Below, one piece after another: positions 1-6,451 of a stretch of DNA of 6,708 nt. A model generated the notes under the pieces. That model was not told the origin of the DNA and made no database searches. It was given only the letters and a program-made list of their open reading frames with translations. This DNA is from JAAYQA01 sp964510345 (GTDB lineage: Bacteria; Bacillota; Clostridia; Tissierellales; Peptoniphilaceae): NCBI GenBank assembly GCA_964510345.1, contig CAZEBB010000059.1:1-6708 (forward strand), read 5' to 3'. How positions within the stretch are numbered: position 1 is the first letter of the stretch; each line of letters starts with the position of its first letter. The position numbers were made by a program, and so were the translations under genes.

Positions 1-2113
1 AGCCCGTCTTTTCTCTCTCTTCAAAATAATCGCGGATGATGTCCCGCTCGTAGGAAATCCCGGGGATTCCCACAGATACGATGGCAGCCCCGATGAGTCG
101 ATCGCCGGTGAGGTCGATCCCTTCGGCGAATACGCCGCCGAGCACCGCAAAGCCCAGCCGATTTTCTCCCTCTTTAAACTTGTCCAAAAATTTCTTGCGC
201 TCTTCTTCCGTCGCCCCACTGTCTTGAATGAGGAGGTCTACCTCGGGATGTGCGCGGGTAAAGGCCTCTGCCACTTGCGCTAAATACGCATAGGAGGGAA
301 AGAAGGCGAAATAATTCCCGCGCTTTGCGGACACCATCGCGTAGAGTACCTCAACGATCTCCGGCACGGCCATCGTTCGGTGCCGATACCGCGTGCTGAT
401 GGCAGATGCAATATGGATGGACAGGTTTTCCGTCGGAAACGGCGACCGAAGTCGCAGTACGTACGACTCTTCCCCACCGCCCAAGAGCCGCTTGTAAAAA
501 TGCAACGGCGTGAGTGTTGCCGAGAAGAAGATCGCGCTTTTTGCGCGGCTCAATGTCTGTCGCAAGACAGCCGATGTATCCACACAAAACAGCTTGATCT
601 CATAGGTTTCGGCATCTACCACGGTCACAAATCCGTCGGTGTAGGTGTCCATGATTCGGATAAAGGAGTTCAACTCAAAATAAAGCGAGAGGATTGGGTC
701 GTAGGCTGCGTGGCCTTGTGCCTTCACCAGAAAAACTTCGATGTCTTTCATCGCGCGACGCACCGGAAAATACAGGTCTTCCGGCGCATCTTTGATAACG
801 TGGCGCTTGTCGGGCACCTCGGAAAACAGCTTGTCCATGATCTTCATCACGGCGAACAACCGCTTGATGATGAAACGGTACTCCTCGCTCTCGTCTAACA
901 AGCCCACCGCCTCGTTAAAATGATCTCCCCACAGACTCGTCGTGAACATATCGCGCCCTCGGTCCACGAGATTGTGCGCCTCGTCGACCAAAAAGCCATA
1001 CGGCTGCACATTCAGTTCAAAGAATCGGCGCAGGTAGGTCTGGGGATTGAACGCGTAATTGTAATCGCCCACGATCACGTCACTGAAGACGGAAATATCC
1101 AGCCCCAGTTCAAAGGGGCACACATTATGCTTCTCCGCCCAGTCTTTGAGCTCGTCGCCGTCGACCAGTTCGGCGTTCTCCAGCGTATCCAAAAGCGCTG
1201 TATTCACGCGATCGTAGTGCCCCTTGGCATAGGGGCAGTCTTCCGGATTGCAGGACACTTTGTCGTTGATGCAGATCTTTTCTTTGGCCGTCAGGTCGAT
1301 CGCTAAGATGCGCAACCCCCGTTTGGTCAATGTATGTAGTGCATCCCAGCAAACTTTCTTTGCCGTGGAGCGCGCGGTCAGATAAAACACTTTGTCGATG
1401 AGCGACTCGCCCATCGCCTTGATCATGGGAAACAGAGTCGAGATCGTCTTTCCGATCCCCGTCGGCGCTTCGCAAAACAGGTGGTGGGAACGGCGGATGC
1501 TGTCGTATACGGCATAGGCAAGCTCTTTTTGTCCTTCGCGATAGGTCGGAAAGGGAAATTTCAGCCTTTCGATGCTGTTTTGCCGCACCTCCGAATGGCG
1601 GATGCGCCAACGCGTAAACTCCATATAGCGATCCAACGCATCCAGGTAGAACGTTTGCAGGTCCTCGAAATCAAAAGTCTTGGAAAACCGCTTGATCTCT
1701 TGCGACTCCACCTGATAATACGTGAGCTGCACATCCATCCGGGTGCGCTCGTTGGCCTTCGCATAAAAGTAGGCGTAGCACATCCCCTGTGCCCAATGCA
1801 GCTGGCTGATCGCGCTTTGAATCTCCTCCAGATCACGGCTCGTGCTCTTGATCTCGTCGATGATCACGCGCCCGTCCCGGAAGAGAACGCCGTCGGCTCG
1901 GCCCTGCGCTTGGAAGATGACGTCTTCCACCGTCGTTTCGTCTTTGAAGAAGTATTCGGCGCGGTCCGATGCGAGATACTCTTTCTGCACCGCCTGATGC
2001 GCGCGGATGCCGTCCAGCGCCTTCGTTTGCGAGCGAAAGCGCTGGTCGATATCGCCGGAGCGGAGCACAAAAGTGACGAGCTCCAAGACGGAAATTTGTA
2101 TAATATTGATCAT
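1..2113 (-). CDS. PD-(D/E)XK nuclease / DinG-XPD-type Fe-S SF2 DNA helicase, 3' end cut by the window
   Basis: This open frame runs 704 codons from an ATG at 2113 to the window edge without a stop, so the C-terminus is missing. It reads as an ATP-dependent DNA helicase of the Rad3/XPD/DinG group (COG1199-like) with a nuclease at its N-terminus. Residues about 50-120 show a RecB/Cas4-type PD-(D/E)XK site: D74, then D86-E87-I88-K89, then a Q109-x3-Y113 motif. Walker A is APTGIGKT at 216-223. Four cysteines (C281, C288, C293, C332) lie where this family binds a 4Fe-4S cluster. The Walker B box is DEAH at 377-380, motif III is SATL at 531-534, and motif V contains AEGID ending at D667. The motif VI arginine region should lie just beyond the window. 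The start is supported by an AAGGGG Shine-Dalgarno 5 nt upstream. The gene follows metK by 33 bp with no terminator between, so it is probably co-transcribed. The likely role is DNA repair or processing of branched or flapped DNA; the substrate cannot be read from the sequence. Confidence 0.9.
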   Translation of the reverse strand, partial: MINIIQISVLELVTFVLRSGDIDQRFRSQTKALDGIRAHQAVQKEYLASDRAEYFFKDETTVEDVIFQAQGRADGVLFRDGRVIIDEIKSTSRDLEEIQSAISQLHWAQGMCYAYFYAKANERTRMDVQLTYYQVESQEIKRFSKTFDFEDLQTFYLDALDRYMEFTRWRIRHSEVRQNSIERLKFPFPTYREGQKELAYAVYDSIRRSHHLFCEAPTGIGKTISTLFPMIKAMGESLIDKVFYLTARSTAKKVCWDALHTLTKRGLRILAIDLTAKEKICINDKVSCNPEDCPYAKGHYDRVNTALLDTLENAELVDGDELKDWAEKHNVCPFELGLDISVFSDVIVGDYNYAFNPQTYLRRFFELNVQPYGFLVDEAHNLVDRGRDMFTTSLWGDHFNEAVGLLDESEEYRFIIKRLFAVMKIMDKLFSEVPDKRHVIKDAPEDLYFPVRRAMKDIEVFLVKAQGHAAYDPILSLYFELNSFIRIMDTYTDGFVTVVDAETYEIKLFCVDTSAVLRQTLSRAKSAIFFSATLTPLHFYKRLLGGGEESYVLRLRSPFPTENLSIHIASAISTRYRHRTMAVPEIVEVLYAMVSAKRGNYFAFFPSYAYLAQVAEAFTRAHPEVDLLIQDSGATEEERKKFLDKFKEGENRLGFAVLGGVFAEGIDLTGDRLIGAAIVSVGIPGISYERDIIRDYFEEREKTG

Positions 2114-2146
2114 GAGCACCCCTTTCCGTCTTCCGTTACCGTTTCC

Positions 2147-3337
2147 CTATTTCTTCTCTTCCAGATATGCGTTGATCTTGTCCACTGCGTCGACCTTCTC
2201 CCACGGAAGGTCCAGATCGTCTCGTCCGAAGTGGCCGTAACTTGCCGTTTGGCGATAGATCGGTCGTCGTAAGTCCAAACGGTCGATGATAGCCGCCGGG
2301 CGCATGTCGAAGCAGTTTTGCACGACGTCGACCAGCTCATCTTCGGAGATTTTCCCCGTGCCGAATGCGTTCACGAAGATCGACAGCGGATGCGCCACCC
2401 CGATCGCGTACGATAGCCCGATCTCCACGCGGTCGCATAGGCCGGCTGCGACCAAGTTCTTCGCTGCATGGCGCGCGGCGTAGGACGCCGAGCGGTCCAC
2501 TTTGGTCGGGTCTTTACCGGAGAACGCCCCGCCGCCGTGGTGCGCCGAACCGCCGTACGTGTCGACGATGATCTTACGACCCGTCAAACCGGAGTCGCCC
2601 ATCGGTCCGCCGACCGAGAACTGCCCCGTCGGGTTCACATAGTATTTCGTGTTGTCGTCCACCATGTCTGCCGGAAGCACCGGCTCGACGACGTGTTTGA
2701 GCACATCTTGCATGATATTGTCGTGCTCCAGCCCCGGCGCATGTTGCGCGGCAATCAGCACCGTGTCGATGCGCACGGGTTTGTCGTCCTCGTACTCCAC
2801 CGTCACTTGTGATTTGCCGTCCGGGCGCAAGTACGGGATCGTGCTGTCTTTGCGGACCTCCGCCAGGCGCTTCGCCAGCTTGTGTGCCAAGCTGATCGGC
2901 AGGGGCATGAGCTCCTCGGTTTCGTTGGTCGCATAGCCGAAGACGATGCCCTGGTCGCCGGCGCCGATCAGATTGTAGCGGTCTTCGTCACCCTTTTTCA
3001 TTTCCAGCGCCTTGTCGACCCCCAGCGCGATGTCCGGGGACTGTTCGTTGATCGCCGTGAGCACGGCGCAGGTGTCGGCGTCAAAGCCGTATTTTGCTCT
3101 CGTGTACCCGATCTCACGCACCGTGTCACGCACGATGTTTTGAATGTCCACATAACACGTGGTCGTAATCTCGCCCATGACGAGCACGAGGCCCGTCGTC
3201 GCCGTCGTCTCACAGGCGACGCGCGCCATGGGATCTTCTTTGAGTATTGCGTCCAGAATCGCATCGGAAACCTGGTCACAAACTTTGTCCGGGTGACCCT
3301 CCGTCACCGATTCCGATGTAAAAAAGTGTCTTGTCAT
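2147..3337 (-). CDS. metK: S-adenosylmethionine synthetase (methionine adenosyltransferase)
   Basis: This cytosolic enzyme makes S-adenosylmethionine, the general methyl donor, from methionine and ATP, releasing phosphate and pyrophosphate. The protein has 396 residues, a normal length for bacterial MetK, and appears intact. Diagnostic features are the N-terminal SESVTEGHPDK with H15 and D17, the ATP-binding hexapeptide GAGDQG at 125-130, LTGRK at 251-255, and the glycine-rich P-loop-like signature GGGAFSGKDPTKVDRS at 268-283. The ATG at 3337 is fixed by an AGGAGG Shine-Dalgarno only 4 nt upstream. The 5' leader carries a SAM-I riboswitch plus terminator, so the product should shut down its own synthesis when SAM is abundant. 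The stop lies 33 bp before the start of the nuclease-helicase gene, with no terminator visible between them. Confidence 0.98.
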   Translation of the reverse strand: MTRHFFTSESVTEGHPDKVCDQVSDAILDAILKEDPMARVACETTATTGLVLVMGEITTTCYVDIQNIVRDTVREIGYTRAKYGFDADTCAVLTAINEQSPDIALGVDKALEMKKGDEDRYNLIGAGDQGIVFGYATNETEELMPLPISLAHKLAKRLAEVRKDSTIPYLRPDGKSQVTVEYEDDKPVRIDTVLIAAQHAPGLEHDNIMQDVLKHVVEPVLPADMVDDNTKYYVNPTGQFSVGGPMGDSGLTGRKIIVDTYGGSAHHGGGAFSGKDPTKVDRSASYAARHAAKNLVAAGLCDRVEIGLSYAIGVAHPLSIFVNAFGTGKISEDELVDVVQNCFDMRPAAIIDRLDLRRPIYRQTASYGHFGRDDLDLPWEKVDAVDKINAYLEEKK

Positions 3338-3347
3338 AGCTCCTCCT
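3338..3347 (-). promoter_or_regulatory. metK ribosome binding site abutting the terminator U tract
   Basis: A strong AGGAGG (3347-3342) sits 4 nt before the metK ATG. It follows the seven-T tract of the riboswitch terminator with no spacer. This fixes the start codon and puts the regulatory hairpin directly against the ribosome landing site. Confidence 0.85.
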
Positions 3348-3376
3348 AAAAAAACCTTACCCGAGAAGGTAAGGTT
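3348..3376 (-). terminator. Rho-independent terminator of the metK SAM riboswitch (expression platform)
   Basis: On the minus strand AACCTTACC (3376-3368) pairs perfectly with GGTAAGGTT (3361-3353) around a six-base loop, and the tract of T residues runs to 3348. This is a 9-bp stem with a U tail, placed just after the P1 helix of the aptamer. A competing antiterminator is possible: GAGATAAG (3388-3381) from the 3' side of the aptamer can pair with CTTA and TCTC inside and next to the terminator's left arm, with a small bulge. High SAM would stabilise P1 and allow termination; low SAM would allow read-through into metK. The hairpin is seen directly; the switching scheme follows from S-box knowledge. 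Confidence 0.93.
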
Positions 3377-3379
3377 GTG

Positions 3380-3473
3380 TCTTATCTCTCAGGCATGCCT
3401 GCAGGATGTAGCACCTAATCCAATAGGTTGCCGGGCTTCACAGGGCCTGTTCCCTCCACCGCTCTTAATAAGA
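3380..3473 (-). ncRNA. SAM-I (S-box) riboswitch aptamer upstream of metK
   Basis: The leader matches the S-box consensus closely. P1 pairs TCTTAT (3473-3468) with ATAAGA (3385-3380). The conserved core follows on the 5' side: AAGAG, then GGTGGAGGGA, then GGCCC, then GAAGCCCGGCAACC, which supply the kink-turn/P2 region and the pseudoknot partner. P3 is ACCTA (3428-3424) with TAGGT (3417-3413) around a six-base loop, and is short for this class. The conserved GGTGCTA precedes P4, which is CAGG/CCTG within the palindrome at 3401-3390, and GAGATAAG closes P1. SAM-I aptamers bind S-adenosylmethionine and switch off methionine and SAM genes. The position, 43 nt before the metK ATG with a terminator in between, fits transcriptional attenuation. 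Confidence 0.97.
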
Positions 3474-3490
3474 TATATTCAATTTTATTT

Positions 3491-3519
3491 ATCGTAACAC
3501 TGCACGTTGCAGAATGCAA
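3491..3519 (-). promoter_or_regulatory. Predicted sigma-A promoter for the metK leader
   Basis: TTGCAT (3519-3514) as -35 and TACGAT (3496-3491) as -10 are separated by exactly 17 bp. Each box matches 4 of 6 consensus bases. Transcription would begin about 10 nt before the riboswitch P1 helix, a sensible position. The -35 box touches the ispF stop codon (3522-3520) and overlaps short inverted repeats. Moderate confidence because the boxes are imperfect. Confidence 0.55.
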
Positions 3520-3999
3520 CTACCCTACCACTTTTGTGAGCAAACAAACGGCCGACGACGCGATGCCCTCTTCCCGGCCTTCAAAGCCCAGCCACTCCGT
3601 GGTCGTCGCCTTGATCCCGATCTGTTCGGGTGTGATGCCCAACACCTCGGCGATATTCTCTCGCATCTTCGGGATATGCGGCAGCATCTTCGGGCGCTGC
3701 GCGATGATCACTGAATCGATATTGCCGATCGCATAGCCACACTCCGCCAAGCGGTCGCGCACGCGCGCGAGTAATACGAGGCTTGAGATATCCTTATACG
3801 CCGCGTCATTGTCGGGAAAGAGCGTCCCGATATCCGGCAAGCCCGCGGCTCCTAACAGCGCATCCATAATCCCATGCACGAGCACATCGGCATCCGAATG
3901 CCCCAAGAGCCCTCGGTCATGCGGAATCTCCACACCGCCTACGATCAGCTTGCGGCCGTCTGCAAATGCGTGTACATCGTATCCGGTTCCTACTCTCAC
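3520..3999 (-). CDS. ispF: 2-C-methyl-D-erythritol 2,4-cyclodiphosphate synthase
   Basis: IspF converts 4-diphosphocytidyl-methylerythritol 2-phosphate to methylerythritol 2,4-cyclodiphosphate with release of CMP, the fifth step of the MEP isoprenoid pathway. It works as a cytosolic trimer. The 159-residue product is the usual length. The metal ligands are present at the same numbering as the E. coli enzyme: D8 and H10 in GYDVHAF, and H42. H34-S35-D36 and the C-terminal KATTTEWLGFEGREEG signature are also visible. The start is GTG at 3999, chosen because MRVGTGYDVHAF is the family N-terminus and a GGAGG lies about 8 nt upstream. The frame stays open further upstream, but that part is a shadow of ispD. 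The GTG overlaps the ispD TGA by two bases, which suggests translational coupling. No convincing terminator follows the gene. Confidence 0.97.
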   Translation of the reverse strand: MRVGTGYDVHAFADGRKLIVGGVEIPHDRGLLGHSDADVLVHGIMDALLGAAGLPDIGTLFPDNDAAYKDISSLVLLARVRDRLAECGYAIGNIDSVIIAQRPKMLPHIPKMRENIAEVLGITPEQIGIKATTTEWLGFEGREEGIASSAVCLLTKVVG

Positions 4000-4694
4000 G
4001 CCTCTTCCTCCTTTGCGATCCCCTCGCCGAAATGCAAATCGGCTCTCGTGGTGATTTTGATATTCGTGTCCTTGCCGCGTACCAACTGCACATGCGCTCC
4101 CGTTTTCTCCACGATCGAGCAGTCGTCCGTGCCGGCGATCCCCTCTTCCATGGCGCGTGCATAGGCGTGCTTCAACAGCTCCGTACGAAAACCCTGCGGC
4201 GTCTGCACCCGGTAGAGCGTCTTTCGGTCCGGCGTCGCTACGACGCTCAGGTCTTCGCGGATGATCTTCACCGTATCCGTCACCGGGATCCCCAGCGCAC
4301 AAGCGCCCTTGTCGATCGCACACGCCGCGACCTTTCGGATGTCCTCTTCCTCGACAAAGGGACGCGCCCCGTCGTGGATCAGCACGATCTCGCTCTGTGG
4401 ATCCAGCGCTGCCAAGCCGCGAGCCACCGACTCGTGGCGCTCGGCTCCGCCTTCCACGAGTTTCACCGGATAAGGAAACGCGAGGGTCTCTACCTGCTGC
4501 GAGATCTCTTCCTCTTCCTGCTTGCGGATCACGACGATCATCTCGTCGATCCACGTCTCCTTCACAAATTTACAGAGCGTTCGCGAGAGAACGCTCTGTC
4601 CACGGATCATCAGGTGCAATTTCCCATCTTTGCCCATGCGAGTCCCCGCACCGGCAGCGCTGATGATCACCGAAATAAAAGTCCCGTTCATCAT
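3996..4694 (-). CDS. ispD: 2-C-methyl-D-erythritol 4-phosphate cytidylyltransferase
   Basis: IspD transfers CMP from CTP to methylerythritol 4-phosphate, giving 4-diphosphocytidyl-methylerythritol, the third step of the MEP pathway. The protein is 232 residues, typical of the family. The N-terminal nucleotide-binding loop is AAGAGTRMGKDGK (13-25), with R19 and K25 expected to contact CTP phosphates. HDGARPFV (107-114) is the family signature, RVQTPQGF (162-169) and the GTDD segment near 188-191 follow, and K213 in NIKITT corresponds to the conserved catalytic-site lysine. The gene starts at the first of two consecutive ATGs, 16 nt after the PIN/TRAM gene stop, with a weak AGGCGG about 7 nt upstream. 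It overlaps ispF by two bases. Unlike fused IspDF proteins, the two activities are separate polypeptides here. Confidence 0.97.
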   Translation of the reverse strand: MMNGTFISVIISAAGAGTRMGKDGKLHLMIRGQSVLSRTLCKFVKETWIDEMIVVIRKQEEEEISQQVETLAFPYPVKLVEGGAERHESVARGLAALDPQSEIVLIHDGARPFVEEEDIRKVAACAIDKGACALGIPVTDTVKIIREDLSVVATPDRKTLYRVQTPQGFRTELLKHAYARAMEEGIAGTDDCSIVEKTGAHVQLVRGKDTNIKITTRADLHFGEGIAKEEEA

Positions 4695-4710
4695 ATGCGT
4701 GCCGCCTGCA

Positions 4711-5796
4711 TTATTTAGGTTTGGCGAAGATCATCTTTCCGGCAGAAGTTTGCAGGATCGATGTCACCAACACTTGTATGGTCGTACCGATATGTTTTCT
4801 TCCATTTTCCACGACGATCATCGTGCCGTCGTCCAAATACGCCAGCCCTTGATTATGTTCTTTCCCGTCCTTGATCACCGTAATCGTCATCTCTTCACCC
4901 GGGATCACAATGGGTTTCATGGCATTGGCCAGCTCATTGATGTTCAGCACGCGGATCCCGTGTACATTGGCGAGCTTGTTGAGGTTATAATCCGTCGTCA
5001 CCACTTGGCCTTGCATGTCCTTTGCGAGTTGGATCAGTTTAGAATCCACTTCGGGGATCTCTTCAAAATCCACATTCGTAATCGTCACGTGGACGCGCTC
5101 GTTTTGCTTGATCTGATTGATGATGTCGAGTCCGCGGCGGCCCTTTTGCCTACGCAGATTGTCCTGCGAATCCGCAATATGCTGCAGCTCCAAGAGCACA
5201 AAGCTCGGCACGACGATCTCGCCTTCGACAAAGCCCACCTCGATGATTTCCGCAATCCGCCCGTCGATAATCACCGACGTATCCAGAATCTTCGGGTTGT
5301 GCTCCACTTTTGCTTTTCTCTCTTTTGTCGGAATGCGAAGCCGTTGCACCGCTCCCTGCAATTCGTCCTTCTTCGTCGTCGCCAGAGAAATCCCCAAATA
5401 TCCGAGGATGATGTAGATCCCCGCCGTCAACAACAGCTTGAGGATTGTACCGGCTACCGGCACCCCCTCTAAGACTTGCCCGATCGGTTGACTGATCAGT
5501 GATGCGAGAAATAACCCCGCGATCAACCCCAGCCCTCCCGAGATGACTTGAGAGACGGGCAATGCTTCCAATTCGCGCTCAATTGCCTTTGCGATGCGTT
5601 TCACAAAATTGATAATCGGCTGAGATAAAAAAAAGAAAATAATGCCAAATAAAAGAACACTGCCGATATACGCTGCAATCACAAAGGTCGGGCTTGCGAA
5701 TCGGATTACGTCTGCTTCCATCAACAAGTAAACCAATAGGACGCCGATAAGGCCGCCTATGGTACCGATGACAGATTTCATGATTTTATTTACCAT
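4711..5796 (-). CDS. yacL: Membrane-anchored PIN/TRAM domain protein (YacL family)
   Basis: The predicted protein has 361 residues. The N-terminal half carries four hydrophobic segments (about 8-27, 37-57, 83-102 and 115-138), so it should sit in the cytoplasmic membrane. A PIN domain spans about 169-290, with acidic residues in the expected places: D172 (ILDTSVIIDG), D178, E203, D251 and D269 (TTDYN). PIN domains are Mg-dependent ribonuclease folds. A TRAM domain, an RNA-binding OB-like module, covers about 298-358 and is recognised by GEEMTITVIKDGKEHNQGLA. Placement just before ispD matches the yacL position in Bacillus and clostridia. The precise cellular role of the family is not established. 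I chose ATG at 5796 because AAGGAG lies 8 nt upstream and MVNKIMK resembles family N-termini. An in-frame GTG at 5805, with GAGG 6 nt upstream, would add three residues and cannot be excluded. Confidence 0.93.
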   Translation of the reverse strand: MVNKIMKSVIGTIGGLIGVLLVYLLMEADVIRFASPTFVIAAYIGSVLLFGIIFFFLSQPIINFVKRIAKAIERELEALPVSQVISGGLGLIAGLFLASLISQPIGQVLEGVPVAGTILKLLLTAGIYIILGYLGISLATTKKDELQGAVQRLRIPTKERKAKVEHNPKILDTSVIIDGRIAEIIEVGFVEGEIVVPSFVLLELQHIADSQDNLRRQKGRRGLDIINQIKQNERVHVTITNVDFEEIPEVDSKLIQLAKDMQGQVVTTDYNLNKLANVHGIRVLNINELANAMKPIVIPGEEMTITVIKDGKEHNQGLAYLDDGTMIVVENGRKHIGTTIQVLVTSILQTSAGKMIFAKPK

Positions 5797-5846
5797 CCAA
5801 TTCACTCCTTTCCTCGTCTATAGTTTACAACACAAATGTTAACAGA

Positions 5847-6329
5847 TTATGTGCTAAAAATACACGCATCGATTCGTTGTTCGATCTCCGCTTCTTCCAA
5901 ATCTTCCACGACGATCATTTCCGACACCAAAATATTGCGGGCGCTCGTGAGCATCTTCTTCTCGCCGGTCGAAAGCCCTTTTTTGTTGTGCAAGAGCGAC
6001 AAATCCCGCACGACATCCGCTACCATAAAGATATCACCGGTTTTTAACTTTTCCAAGTTATCGCGATAACGTTGGTTCCAGTTCGTGGACATATCCTCCA
6101 TTTCACCGCGCAATAAATCCATCACGCGCTTGGTATCATCCCGCGTACACACCGCACGCACGCCGATCTCTTCCGCATTGGCTCTCGGGATCGAAATCCG
6201 CAAATGACCGATCGGGATGCGAAGGATCAAATACTCCATTTCCTCTCCGGAAAATTCTTTTTTCTCGATGGCGATGATAACACCTGCCCCATGCATTGGA
6301 TAAACGATCTTATCTCCTACTTGAAACAT
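5847..6329 (-). CDS. carD: CarD/CdnL-family RNA polymerase-binding transcription regulator
   Basis: The 160-residue protein begins MFQVGDKIVYPMHGAGVI, the characteristic start of the CarD_CdnL_TRCF domain (about residues 1-65), a Tudor-like fold that contacts the beta subunit of RNA polymerase. The rest is predicted to be helical, as in CarD and CdnL where it meets DNA near the -10 region. Members stabilise open promoter complexes, often at rRNA and other growth-related genes, and are usually about 160 residues, so this one looks complete. No repair-helicase parts are present, so this is not Mfd. The ATG at 6329 is set by an AGAAGGAGG Shine-Dalgarno with 5 nt spacing. Two promoters lie just upstream. 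The PIN/TRAM gene begins about 41-50 bp after the stop, so this is probably the first gene of the operon with yacL, ispD and ispF. Confidence 0.95.
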   Translation of the reverse strand: MFQVGDKIVYPMHGAGVIIAIEKKEFSGEEMEYLILRIPIGHLRISIPRANAEEIGVRAVCTRDDTKRVMDLLRGEMEDMSTNWNQRYRDNLEKLKTGDIFMVADVVRDLSLLHNKKGLSTGEKKMLTSARNILVSEMIVVEDLEEAEIEQRIDACIFST

Positions 6330-6333
6330 GTAA

Positions 6334-6342
6334 ACCTCCTTC
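6334..6342 (-). promoter_or_regulatory. Strong ribosome binding site of the carD-like gene
   Basis: AGAAGGAGG is a near-complete anti-16S match, 5 nt before the ATG. It fixes the start codon and suggests efficient translation. Confidence 0.85.
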
Positions 6343-6355
6343 TTACGCTCCTTCT

Positions 6356-6384
6356 ATTATACACCACCTTGCCGCTTTGGTAAA
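6356..6384 (-). promoter_or_regulatory. Proximal sigma-A promoter of the carD-yacL-ispDF operon
   Basis: TTTACC (6384-6379) and a perfect TATAAT (6361-6356) are 17 bp apart. The -35 matches 4 of 6 consensus bases. Transcription would start about 20 nt before the carD ATG, leaving a short leader that includes the Shine-Dalgarno. Confidence 0.75.
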
Positions 6385-6391
6385 ACTGTTT

Positions 6392-6420
6392 ATTATATCA
6401 ACGCATACTCATACTGTCAA
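6392..6420 (-). promoter_or_regulatory. Distal, perfect-consensus sigma-A promoter
   Basis: TTGACA (6420-6415) and TATAAT (6397-6392) are both perfect consensus boxes with ideal 17-bp spacing. It lies 36 bp upstream of the proximal promoter on the same strand, forming a tandem pair that fires toward the carD-like gene. Such a promoter should be strong and is probably constitutive unless an unseen factor acts there. Confidence 0.85.
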
Positions 6421-6451
6421 CGTTATTTTTCATTCGTTTGCATTTCCTCGC

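Noticed and set aside
380..1306. Plus-strand open frames of 172 and 128 codons antisense to the helicase gene
   Set aside because: They lie opposite a minus-strand frame with a complete set of nuclease and helicase motifs, have no recognisable domain and no convincing ribosome sites. They are shadows of the helicase.
1481..2272. 263-codon plus-strand open frame spanning the helicase start and the metK end
   Set aside because: It crosses two genuine minus-strand genes and their gap, and its product has no family features.
3390..3401. Perfect palindrome CAGGCATGCCTG as a possible operator
   Set aside because: It forms the P4 hairpin of the SAM-I aptamer, which fully explains it.
4000..4554. 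Long upstream extension of the ispF frame that would give a 344-residue protein
   Set aside because: Its N-terminal part is low-complexity arginine/glycine-rich translation of ispD in the wrong frame. The GTG at 3999 with its Shine-Dalgarno gives exactly the expected IspF N-terminus. This is not an IspDF fusion.
4522..5472. 316-codon plus-strand open frame opposite the PIN/TRAM gene
   Set aside because: It is histidine-, isoleucine- and leucine-rich with no domain signature, antisense to a gene with clear PIN and TRAM motifs. It is a frame shadow.
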